A DNA stretch of 64,000 nucleotides from Kineosporia sp. NBRC 101731 (GTDB taxonomy: Bacteria > Actinomycetota > Actinomycetes > Actinomycetales > Kineosporiaceae). The translations under genes and the position numbers were made by a program. The notes beneath the pieces were generated by a model, which did no database searches, had not been told where the DNA came from, and worked only from the letters and a program-made list of their open reading frames with translations. The DNA lies in NCBI RefSeq assembly GCF_030269305.1, contig NZ_BSTC01000001.1:1439467-1503466 (forward strand), in the 5' to 3' direction. Positions 53,238 through 61,347 of this stretch are shown here, piece by piece. Position 1 is the stretch's first letter. Every line of letters starts with the position of its first letter.

Positions 53238-55526
53238 ATGCCAGATCAGGGTGATGACTGGGGCTTCAGGCTGGAGCAGCTGGCCAAGGACGATACCCAG
53301 AGGAAAGGTCAGTTCTACAGCAACTCCACCTCCGTGATGGGGATGGATTGGGGGCGAAAAGACTGGGCCTACTCGACAATCGAGCAGATCAAGTGGATGG
53401 CTGACTCTCAGAATTCAGCCACTCACTCCCAAGCGGCTACTACTTGGGGTCGCATCGTAGCCATGCTTGAGGGTATGAGGTCTGGATTGCGGGCGGCCGG
53501 AACTTCCATGCAAGAAGGATGGGATCCGTCGGTAACGCAGGCCGCTGCGAATTTCTTCAGTCACATTGGTGCCAGTGCTTGGTCATTGGATGACTGGATC
53601 ACCTATGCCAAGGGTAACCAAGCTGCGCTGGAGAGTATTGCCAGCGAGGTTAATGAAGCAAAAAAGAACATCAATGCAATTTATAATAATTTTGAAAGGG
53701 AATATAATAATAAGGTAGTGGAAATTGGGCGAGCAAGCCCTCTTTTAGGCAATGCGTCGGATGATTCCGGTTCTGTCGATGGCCAGAAGGCGGTTGATGC
53801 GCTGAAGGTCGATTTGAATCAGATCATCGAAAATTACACGAAACAAGCAGCGGTTGTCATGAATGCGCTCGGTGATAGCTACATCACTAACGCATACCAG
53901 CTGGCTGAAGGTCGTAAGTATCAGGGCCCCACGACATCCAAGACCGCGCCCAACTCGTCTCCGAGTAATTCTTCCTCGAAGAACAACGCCCCGTCCGGTA
54001 GTGGCCCTGGCACCGGTAGGAAGAGTGATACCCCCAATCCCACCCGTGATAACAGTGGTACCGGCAAGGCCAAGGACGCGACCGATCCCGAAGGCAGGAC
54101 CCCGAACCCCACGAATCGTCGTCGGCCGTCCACCGGCGATGGCGCTGATACGCCGAAGGGCGACCCGAAAGATACCGGTGACACGGGTGATACCGGTAAT
54201 AAGGGCGGAACCGGCGGCACTGATGACACTGGTGGTACTGGTATTACCGGGGACTCGGGCGGTACGGGTGGAACCGGGGACGAGGGCGGAAGCGAGACAC
54301 CTACAGCGGTTGTGGGTCAGCCTGCTCCGTCGGCGGAGACGGCGACCGGGGACCCTGCCGACGTCGGTAGCGGTTCGCCGACCGGTGATGGCACGGGTAA
54401 CGCCACGGGTACTGGCAACAGTGTGCCGGTGGCTTCTCGCCCTACCGTCATTCGTGGTACTCCGGCGTCCACGGGAACTCCCGTCGGGTCCGGTGGAACG
54501 CCCACCAGCACTACTCCTACTACCCGTTTCGGTACCCCTGCCGGTTTGACCCCTGATGGTGGAGGTGCTGGTCGTCCGTCGGCCTTTCCGTCGAATCCGG
54601 CTGGTGGAGTGCCAGGTTCACCGATCGGCCGGGGCGCGGGTGGTAGCAGCGGATTCCCGGGTGGTCCTGGTGGGCGTTCGGGTCTTCCTGGTGGTGCTGG
54701 CATGCGTAACTCGTTGCTGGGTCGTCTGGGTGGAGGCGGCGGTGGTGGGACGTCGTCGTTCCCGTCGGGCGGTGGTGGTTCGCGGGGTGTCAATGGTCTG
54801 AGCGGTGGTGCTGGCGGTGGGACTCGCGGGATTTCCGGCGGTGGTGCTGGTAGTCGCGGTGTCCCGGGCGCTGGTGGTGTTGCGGGCCGGGGGATGTCGG
54901 GCTCGGGTGGTGGCCCGAGCGGTCGCGGTATGCCGGGGTCCCCGGGCCAGAACGGCAAGGGGCGGAACGGTATTAGTGCCGGCCGTAAGAATGGTCGGCG
55001 GCTCGAGGACGGCGAGGATGCGAAGAAGGGTCCGAGTTACCGCGAGGACAGCGCCGAGTATCTGGGTGACATGCCGGAGATGCCTCAGCAGTTGCTGGGT
55101 CCGGCGCGTCCGAAGGTGGAGCCCGGTCGTCGTACGGGGTTCAGTCTTGGCCGGCTGAGTAAGAAGCGCCGGGTTGAGGAAGAGCTTGAGGGGCGTCGGT
55201 CGCGGCCGCAGGTCGGGGATGAGCTGATCGTGATTCCGGCTGAGCGTAAGCCGGACCTGACCGGGCGGCGGGCGTTCGGGGGTCTTGAGATCGAGAAGGC
55301 TGCTCCGGTGGGTCTGCCTGACCTGTTGAAGGGTGGTCACGCGGCTCCCGAGGTTGTGGCGCCCGAAGGGGCTCGGCGTGGGGCCCGGCGGGGTGAGGGC
55401 ATCGAGGCTGAGCAGTGGCAGGTCGATGTTCCCGACCGGATCGTCGCGGCGCAGGAAGAGGTGGCGCAGCACCGGGGACATGCCCTGGCGGCTGAGAACC
55501 GGCGACCCAGCACCCCTAGTTCGTAA
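53238..55526 (+). CDS. Large candidate T7SS substrate with WXG100/PPE-like N-domain and Gly/Thr-rich repeats
   Basis: The 762-residue protein has a helical N-domain (about 1-220; MLEGMRSGLRAAGTSMQEGW near 80, ASAWSLDDWITYAKGNQ, IENYTKQAAVVMNALGD) reminiscent of WXG100/PPE modules. About 370 residues of Gly/Thr/Ser/Pro low complexity follow (DTGDTGNKGGTGGT type, then GGxG). The C-terminal 170 residues are charged (RLSKKRRVEEELEGRR, WQVDVPDRIVAAQEEV). No enzyme motif is recognised. The 5' third is strikingly AT-rich around 53640-53720. Its position after the EspC-like gene suggests a co-secreted pair. Confidence 0.7.
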   Translation: MPDQGDDWGFRLEQLAKDDTQRKGQFYSNSTSVMGMDWGRKDWAYSTIEQIKWMADSQNSATHSQAATTWGRIVAMLEGMRSGLRAAGTSMQEGWDPSVTQAAANFFSHIGASAWSLDDWITYAKGNQAALESIASEVNEAKKNINAIYNNFEREYNNKVVEIGRASPLLGNASDDSGSVDGQKAVDALKVDLNQIIENYTKQAAVVMNALGDSYITNAYQLAEGRKYQGPTTSKTAPNSSPSNSSSKNNAPSGSGPGTGRKSDTPNPTRDNSGTGKAKDATDPEGRTPNPTNRRRPSTGDGADTPKGDPKDTGDTGDTGNKGGTGGTDDTGGTGITGDSGGTGGTGDEGGSETPTAVVGQPAPSAETATGDPADVGSGSPTGDGTGNATGTGNSVPVASRPTVIRGTPASTGTPVGSGGTPTSTTPTTRFGTPAGLTPDGGGAGRPSAFPSNPAGGVPGSPIGRGAGGSSGFPGGPGGRSGLPGGAGMRNSLLGRLGGGGGGGTSSFPSGGGGSRGVNGLSGGAGGGTRGISGGGAGSRGVPGAGGVAGRGMSGSGGGPSGRGMPGSPGQNGKGRNGISAGRKNGRRLEDGEDAKKGPSYREDSAEYLGDMPEMPQQLLGPARPKVEPGRRTGFSLGRLSKKRRVEEELEGRRSRPQVGDELIVIPAERKPDLTGRRAFGGLEIEKAAPVGLPDLLKGGHAAPEVVAPEGARRGARRGEGIEAEQWQVDVPDRIVAAQEEVAQHRGHALAAENRRPSTPSS

Positions 55527-55831
55527 AGCGCATGAGCAGTAGCAACCCCAGAACGATGACGGAGCAGCCGTAGACATGGCACGGATCCAGGTGGCGGCTC
55601 CCGGCCGCCGAAGTGGTTGTGCACACCACGATTGGTTACCTCCTGAGTGATGCCCCGGCAGACGCTGTTACCCAGCGGGCGAGAGATACCGAACTGATGC
55701 ACCTGGCTTGGTCGCCTTCCGAGGAATGACCTTCGGGGAGAAACCACGGTGGGGTGTCGCCGGAAAGAGCCGGGAGCCGAGGGTAGCGCGGGCGATGCGG
55801 GTAGGACGAGTAGGCGGAGAGAGCGGGGCGC
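55527..55831. other. Gap between substrate gene and small ESX-like gene
   Basis: About 300 bases that contain the chimeric remnant described separately and the likely promoter and ribosome-binding site of the next gene (GGAGAGAGCGGGGCGC before 55832). No intact gene. Confidence 0.6.
55559..55730 (+). pseudogene. Chimeric gene remnant: beta-helix-AAA+ start joined to eccC tail
   Basis: Bases 55559-55665 align to 58599-58700, the ribosome-binding site and first codons of the beta-helix-AAA+ gene (shared CGGAGCAGC, AGACATGGCACGG, ATCCAGGTGGC, GAGTGATGCCCCG) but carry small indels and an early stop. Immediately after, 55687-55730 encodes TELMHLAWSPSEE-stop, matching the EccC C-terminus TELVQLAWLPPAE-stop. 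Two unrelated gene ends are thus fused and decayed. Confidence 0.7.
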
Positions 55832-56263
55832 ATGAGCGGGCACATCGAGGTAGCGGTGGAGGATCTGCGCTCCCGCGCGAGGGAGGCCGAGTCGGCCGCA
55901 AGCACCGTGGGCGGGCTCGATCCGGGGGTCGATCTCACGTTGGCCGCGCACGAGATTCCTGGTGCTGGCAGTGTGGGGGCTCTGAAGCAGGTCGCCACCA
56001 AGTGGGACAGTGACCTGCGGCTCTGGCGGGACACCATGCGCAGGTTCGGGGAAGGGCTGGACGCGGCCGCTGATGGCTACGAGAGCAGTGACGAGGCTGG
56101 CGCCGCCGCGTACGCCGCCCTGAGTCCGGAGTACGGCCTCGTGCCGGACAGTTCAGCCGTCATCGATCTGACCGGTCCGTCGGTTTCGCCGTCCGACCGC
56201 TCCGACCGCTCCGACCTTTCCGGCCTGGATCTTTCGGTGCTCCGTCGGGGCGGCGGCCAGTGA
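55832..56263 (+). CDS. Small WXG100-superfamily-like T7SS protein
   Basis: The 143-residue protein has an amphipathic helical N-part (IEVAVEDLRSRAREAESAAS... WDSDLRLWRDTMRRFGEGLDAAADGYESSDEAGAAAY), resembling ESX/EspC-type helical hairpins without a strict WxG. A short tail with a Ser-Asp-Arg repeat (SDRSDRSD, from a tandem TCCGACCGC at about 56196-56220) follows. Its stop overlaps the next start (GTGA), so it is coupled to the DUF1023-like hydrolase, a pairing common in actinobacteria. Confidence 0.72.
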   Translation: MSGHIEVAVEDLRSRAREAESAASTVGGLDPGVDLTLAAHEIPGAGSVGALKQVATKWDSDLRLWRDTMRRFGEGLDAAADGYESSDEAGAAAYAALSPEYGLVPDSSAVIDLTGPSVSPSDRSDRSDLSGLDLSVLRRGGGQ

Positions 56264-57954
56264 GTGCGGATTGGGCACAGGTCACCCTGTGGAGATCGGC
56301 GCCGCTCGATGAGCATGCGACGAGCTTGCTGGCGACCGAGGACACCCTCGTCCAACTCGGCGAAGACGTGTTCGGTCAGGCACTGGGAAACTGGACAGGG
56401 GCAACGGCCCTGCTCGCTGGTATGCAGCGAAACCTCTTGAAAGAGAGCCTGGAAGACAGGATCACTGAGGTCTCCGCGGTTCGCCGGGCCCTACAGGCTG
56501 CGTCGGACTCGGTGGCCGGAGTGGAGAGCGCTGTCCGGTCGGCGCAGGATTACGCCACGGACAACGGCCTGTGGATCGCTGGCGATGGAACGGTCAACGA
56601 CGAGAAAGGATTGAGTTTAACTAGTTTCACCAGCGATGATGATGCCGAGGCGGCGCTGGCCGATCGCCAGGCGGTCGTGGACGAGTGCGCCGCCCGGGTC
56701 GAGGAAGCGGTTCGTCGGGCCCACTATGTCGACGCCGATCTGTTCGCTCTACTGAACGGTGAAGTGCTGAGCGGGAATCTGGCCCGGCGGGATGCCTCCG
56801 ATTTCAAGGACGCGGAACGTGACGGTGCCGAGGCCGGCCGACTGGATCCGTACGGGCCACCTCAGGACAGCGCGACTCCGGCGCAGAACGCGGCCTGGTG
56901 GAACGGGCTCACGGAGAAAGAACAGAACGTGATCCGGGATGACCATCCGGAGTGGATCGCCAACCGTGACGGCCTGAGCGCGAAGCTGCGCAATGAGGCG
57001 AACGCCGTGCTTCTTAAGCGGTACACCAAGTACTACACGGATGAACTCGACCGACTGGGAGCCGAGTTCGATGCCGATCCCACGGTGGAGACAAGCCAGA
57101 AGTACGTGTGGATCCGTGATGAGGTTCTGCCGGCGCTGAACAAACTGAACGAGATCACGGCACCGAAGATTGATGACATGGGAAGAACCGTTGCTACGGA
57201 TCGTCAGCTCCTCGGTCTGACGATTGTGCCCGGTGAGCGAGTCCAGGCCGTTGTTGCGGTGGGCGATGTTGATACAGCTGACAAGGTAGCGGTTTTCACG
57301 CCAGGCTTCACTACTACTGTTGCCAAGCTGGGAAATTACGTCAACAAGATGACCGACCTGAAGGTACGCGCCGAGGACATGGGAAGCTTGAATAACGGTG
57401 TGGGTAAGTCACCTACGGTTGCTACCGTCACCTGGCTCGACTATCAGGCTCCGCAGTGGAGCACAGTGGCCTCGAACAATTCTGTGCTGTCGGCGCGCAC
57501 TGCGGTCGCGGCGGGTAGCGACCTGGCCGACTTCTATCAAGGCATCAATGCCTCGCGATCCGACGACCCCCATCTTGTGGGGTTGGGACACTCGTACGGT
57601 TCGGCCGTGACGGGCGCGGCGCTGACCAAGGAGAGTGGAGTGGATGCTGCGGTGGTGTTCGGGTCGCCCGGACTGCCTATCAATACGGTCGACGAGCTCA
57701 AGCTCCATGGCACGCTCTACAACGAGCAGGCCGACGGTGACAGGCTCGTCGGGAACTCCGGGGCTACGGGATTCGATCCGGACCGGATACCCGGCACCGT
57801 TCAGCTCGCCACCGGTGCCAGCACCAGTCTGAAAGGAGAGCCGTTGAGCGCGTCGCACGGGCACAGCGAATACCTGGACGATAGGACCACCAGCCAGAAC
57901 AACCTCGCAGCTGTGATCATGGAGATGCGAGATGAGCTGGTGGCCAGGGAATGA
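56260..57954 (+). CDS. DUF1023-type alpha/beta hydrolase linked to T7SS
   Basis: The 564-residue protein has an N-terminal helical ESX-like domain (about 1-130, LDEHATSLLATEDTLVQLGEDVFGQALGNWTGATA). A C-terminal alpha/beta hydrolase domain (about 310-560) follows, with nucleophile elbow GHSYGS (about 448) and catalytic-type His in ASHGHSEYLDD. DUF1023 proteins with such N-domains are frequent T7SS-associated lipases or esterases in actinobacteria and are probably exported through the system. GTGA overlap with the upstream small gene; ATGA overlap with the downstream lipoprotein. Confidence 0.85.
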   Translation: MSADWAQVTLWRSAPLDEHATSLLATEDTLVQLGEDVFGQALGNWTGATALLAGMQRNLLKESLEDRITEVSAVRRALQAASDSVAGVESAVRSAQDYATDNGLWIAGDGTVNDEKGLSLTSFTSDDDAEAALADRQAVVDECAARVEEAVRRAHYVDADLFALLNGEVLSGNLARRDASDFKDAERDGAEAGRLDPYGPPQDSATPAQNAAWWNGLTEKEQNVIRDDHPEWIANRDGLSAKLRNEANAVLLKRYTKYYTDELDRLGAEFDADPTVETSQKYVWIRDEVLPALNKLNEITAPKIDDMGRTVATDRQLLGLTIVPGERVQAVVAVGDVDTADKVAVFTPGFTTTVAKLGNYVNKMTDLKVRAEDMGSLNNGVGKSPTVATVTWLDYQAPQWSTVASNNSVLSARTAVAAGSDLADFYQGINASRSDDPHLVGLGHSYGSAVTGAALTKESGVDAAVVFGSPGLPINTVDELKLHGTLYNEQADGDRLVGNSGATGFDPDRIPGTVQLATGASTSLKGEPLSASHGHSEYLDDRTTSQNNLAAVIMEMRDELVARE

Positions 57955-58553
57955 GCCAGGATCGGCTTGACAGAAGCGGCGAACGGGCCCCCGGCAGCTG
58001 GCGACGCCCGAGCGCCTGCGCCGTGGTCGCGTTCATCATGGCCGGATTATCGGTGGCTGGATGTGGATCGAACGGGAAAGGAAAAATGGCCATGGATCCG
58101 CTGGAGACGTTACGGGCGCGGCCTTCGTACGCGCAGTCCGGTGCCGACTATCGGGCCCTGCTGGGTGAGATTCGCGACGTACTCTCCACCGTTGAACCGA
58201 GCATCTTGTGGGAGGAGGAGGGAGCACGCCAGATCAGCACAGGTTCGTGCGGCGATCCGTTCAGCGATGTGTCGGGCGCTTGGGACGCGAACTACGGCCT
58301 GGGTACCGGTCGGGGCGGGATCTCAGCCGATCGCTGGGCCGAAGTCAGGGATCGGGTGGTCGCGGTAGCTACCCAGTACGGTTTCACCCAGGTCACTCTG
58401 GACAAGCATGACACCGCTGTGCTCACTCTGGTCATCGCCGGGAAATGGGACGACACCCTGGAGCTACGGAGCGAGGGCAATACCCGGGTCTCCGTCTTCG
58501 GCGGATGCTTCCTCCAGGACGATTCCACGGGGACGGCGACTACTTCGCCCTAG
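57951..58553 (+). CDS. LppA-like hypothetical lipoprotein
   Basis: The 200-residue protein has a long N-region, then a lipoprotein signal (AVVAFIMAGLSVAGC, lipobox SVAGC). The globular domain has DYRALLGEIRDVLSTVEPSI, a conserved CGDPFSDV and a C-terminal VFGGCFL Cys. That pattern resembles LppA-type actinobacterial lipoproteins. It overlaps the hydrolase stop by four bases, so the three genes 55832-58553 form one coupled operon; lipoprotein and hydrolase may act as immunity/effector or chaperone/effector partners (inference). Confidence 0.75.
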   Translation: MSQDRLDRSGERAPGSWRRPSACAVVAFIMAGLSVAGCGSNGKGKMAMDPLETLRARPSYAQSGADYRALLGEIRDVLSTVEPSILWEEEGARQISTGSCGDPFSDVSGAWDANYGLGTGRGGISADRWAEVRDRVVAVATQYGFTQVTLDKHDTAVLTLVIAGKWDDTLELRSEGNTRVSVFGGCFLQDDSTGTATTSP

Positions 58554-58614
58554 TCTTGGCCGGTAAGCCAGGGAAAGCGCGCACATCAGGGCAGGAAACG
58601 GAGCAGCGGCAGAC

Positions 58615-60300
58615 ATGGCACGGACGATCCAGGTGGCCCCCGGCCGGCGTGGTGCCTACACCACGATCGGTGACGCTCTGAGTGATGCCCCGACGGACGC
58701 GGTCATCGAGGTGGCCGAGGGCACCTACCGGGAAGCGCTGCATCTGAGCGGCAAGACCGTGACCATCCGCCCGCTGCCCGACGGCGGTCCGGTCGTCATC
58801 GACGCCGACGGGGCGCCGCATCCGGCGATCAGCTGCCGCGACGGTGGGGTGCAGCTGGAAGGGCTGACGCTGCGGGGTGGTGAGGGGGCCGCCCTCTCGG
58901 CGGAGCGTTCGCAGGTGCGCGTCGAGCGTTGCACGCTCAGTTCGCGTCAGGCGGCCGGGGTGAGCATCAACGGCGGACGCGTCGACCTGCGTAAGTGCAC
59001 GGTCGAGAACGCGTTGTTCGGGTTGCTGATCGAGGACGCGGACGGCTCGGTCACCGATTGCACGATCACCGACATCGCGGAAGACGGTGTGCTGGTGCGG
59101 ATCGGCGCCGCTCCGGTGATCCGCGCGACGACGGTGAGTGGTTGCGGCAGCCGCGGCATCTACGTTTACCAGTTCGCCCGCCCGACGATCGAGGGCTGCG
59201 AGATCTCCGGCACCGGCGGTGAGGGCATCTCGGTGGCCTACCGCAGCGAGCCGACCCTGCGCCGCTGCAAGGTGCACGACACCCAGGGCCCGGGCATCGC
59301 CTTCGGCAAGGGCTGCGGCGGCCTGGTGGAGGAGTGCTCGCTGGAGAACACCGGCAGTCCCGCCCTGGACATCGACGAGGACGCCCATCCGGTCGTCCGC
59401 GAGCGCGCCGAGGGGATGTCCGGCGTCGGGGGCGGCTACGGCGACTCCGGAGAGTCCGACGAGGGCGTGGAGAAGCTGCTCGCCGAGCTCGACACCATGG
59501 TCGGGCTGACCGAGGTGAAGGCCGAGGTGCGGGGCCTGATCGACGAGCTCCAGGTGAACGAGTGGCGCCGCAGTGCAGGGCTTTCCGTCGCGGCGGGCAG
59601 TAATAACCTGATCTTCACCGGTGCCCCCGGTACCGGTAAGACGACCGTGGCGCGGATTTACGGAAAGCTGCTCGGTGCCCTGAAGGTGCTGCCGGGTGGT
59701 GGTTTCCGGGAGGTCAGCCGGCGCGACCTGGTGGGGCAGTACCTGGGGCACACCGCCGAGAAGACCGCCTCGGTGTTCGACGCGGCGATGGGAGGCGTAC
59801 TCTTCATCGACGAGGCGTACACCCTGTCCCGATCGGCCGGCAGTAACGACTTCGGCCAGGAGTCGATCGACACCCTGGTCAAGCTGATGGAAGACCATCG
59901 CCACGAGATCGCCGTGATCGTGGCCGGTTACACCAAGGAGATGGCCGACTTCCTGGATGCCAACCCCGGTCTGGCGTCCCGGTTCTCGAAAGCCGTGGAG
60001 TTCACCAACTATGCCCCTGACGATCTGCTGCTGATCATGGAACGCATCACCGCGTCCGGTGACTACCAGCTCACCCCGGGTACCCAGCCGCTGCTGCACC
60101 GCTACTTCGCCGGGCTCTCGCACGACCCCAACTTCGGTAACGCCCGTGAGGCCCGCAAGCTCTTCGAGAGCATGCGCAAGGCGCAGGCCCAGCGCCTGCG
60201 CCGGGCCACCGTGCGGCCTACGCTCGACGACCTGCGTTCGCTGAACGAGCAGGACCTGTTCGACGTGATCGGCGCCGTCGACGGGGCGGGCCCCCGATGA
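58615..60300 (+). CDS. Right-handed beta-helix / AAA+ (CbxX/EccA-like) fusion protein
   Basis: The 561-residue protein has an N-terminal parallel beta-helix (about 1-265, repeats such as GVSINGGRVDLRKCTVENA and GIYVYQFARPTIEGCEISG). An AAA+ domain (about 290-560) follows: Walker A GAPGTGKTT (about 343-351), Walker B GGVLFIDEAY, sensor GYTKEM and Arg finger NPGLASRF. The AAA+ part is of the CbxX/CfxQ class to which ESX EccA belongs. The TPR-like domain of EccA is replaced by the beta-helix. It is presumably cytosolic, recognising substrates. A decayed copy of its start lies at 55559. Confidence 0.88.
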   Translation: MARTIQVAPGRRGAYTTIGDALSDAPTDAVIEVAEGTYREALHLSGKTVTIRPLPDGGPVVIDADGAPHPAISCRDGGVQLEGLTLRGGEGAALSAERSQVRVERCTLSSRQAAGVSINGGRVDLRKCTVENALFGLLIEDADGSVTDCTITDIAEDGVLVRIGAAPVIRATTVSGCGSRGIYVYQFARPTIEGCEISGTGGEGISVAYRSEPTLRRCKVHDTQGPGIAFGKGCGGLVEECSLENTGSPALDIDEDAHPVVRERAEGMSGVGGGYGDSGESDEGVEKLLAELDTMVGLTEVKAEVRGLIDELQVNEWRRSAGLSVAAGSNNLIFTGAPGTGKTTVARIYGKLLGALKVLPGGGFREVSRRDLVGQYLGHTAEKTASVFDAAMGGVLFIDEAYTLSRSAGSNDFGQESIDTLVKLMEDHRHEIAVIVAGYTKEMADFLDANPGLASRFSKAVEFTNYAPDDLLLIMERITASGDYQLTPGTQPLLHRYFAGLSHDPNFGNAREARKLFESMRKAQAQRLRRATVRPTLDDLRSLNEQDLFDVIGAVDGAGPR

Positions 60301-61277
60301 GCGAGCACGAGGGCAACGGCCACGCCCTTCGCCGGCCCCGCCCGGCCGAGGCCGAGGTGGAGGTCACCGGCCAGCCGGAGACCACCGTGGTGGCCCGCGG
60401 GGCCACCCAGGAGGAGGGACGCGCCTCCGCCCAGCGGGTCAGTCAGGCGGTCGCCGAGCAACTGATCGAGGCCGGCCGGCGCGGCATCCCGAGTGCCGTT
60501 CCCGACCTGCCGCAACCGACCAGCCGGGCCGAACTACGGGACCGCCCGAACGACGCCCGCCGGCGCCGGGGACCCGGGTCCCGCGTCCACCGTTTACGCG
60601 TGGACTGGCACGACGCCACCCCGGCCGCCCTCACCGGGCTCACCCGGCGGATCGCGCCCACCGGTGTCCTGATCGGTCGGGGTACCGACGGCACCCAGAT
60701 GCGGGCCTCGCTGTTCCGGTCCACACCGGCTCGCATGATCGTCATCGGACGGCACCGGCTGGGCCGTCTCCTGCTGCTGCGGGCCGCGGCGGCGGGTGCC
60801 CGTCCGGTCGTACTGGCCGATGCCCTCGGTGCTTGGGAGGAGTTCGCCGCCCGGCTGGGGCAGACCGGGACCGGCACGACCGTGCTGCCGGCCGAGGCCC
60901 CTTTCCTGATGGGTGGGTCGGGTACGGAGCCGCTGTTCGTGCTGCACTCGGCCGACGAGGACCCGGCGACCGCCTACGAGGAGATGTCCGAGGAAGGCTG
61001 GCGCTGCGACGCGGTGCTCACGCCCCGGGTCGGCCCCGAGGTGCTCACCGCCCTGCGTCTGGGTGGGTTGCTGGTCACCGGGCGCCTCACTGCGGACGAC
61101 GCGGCGCGGTTGTGCGCCACCCGTCTGGTGGGCGAGCTGACCCCCGAGGTGCTGACCAGCTTGTCCGAAGACACGGTGGCCGTGGTCGCCGACGGCCGGG
61201 CGCGGATGATGCGGGTGGAGGAGTCCCCAGGTGAGGAGGCCCTGCTCGGTCTGCCCTGGCACGGTAACCGGCGCTGA
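60297..61277 (+). CDS. T7SS-locus hypothetical protein
   Basis: The 326-residue protein has a basic, disordered N-third (RRPRPAEAEVEV, NDARRRRGPGSRVHRLRVDW) and an alpha/beta C-part (MIVIGRHRLGRLLLLRAAAAGARPVVLAD, then GGLLVTGRLTADDAARL). The GRHRLGR loop sits where a phosphate-binding loop would in a degenerate P-loop or Rossmann fold. No signal peptide or membrane helix is present. It overlaps the beta-helix-AAA+ stop (ATGA), so the two are coupled and may form a complex. Not recognised further. Confidence 0.65.
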   Translation: MSEHEGNGHALRRPRPAEAEVEVTGQPETTVVARGATQEEGRASAQRVSQAVAEQLIEAGRRGIPSAVPDLPQPTSRAELRDRPNDARRRRGPGSRVHRLRVDWHDATPAALTGLTRRIAPTGVLIGRGTDGTQMRASLFRSTPARMIVIGRHRLGRLLLLRAAAAGARPVVLADALGAWEEFAARLGQTGTGTTVLPAEAPFLMGGSGTEPLFVLHSADEDPATAYEEMSEEGWRCDAVLTPRVGPEVLTALRLGGLLVTGRLTADDAARLCATRLVGELTPEVLTSLSEDTVAVVADGRARMMRVEESPGEEALLGLPWHGNRR

Positions 61278-61347
61278 TGAAGGCCATGGTCCGGGCACCG
61301 TTTAATGCCTGCGAGTTCCACCTCCACCAGCGGATACCCTTGACCGC

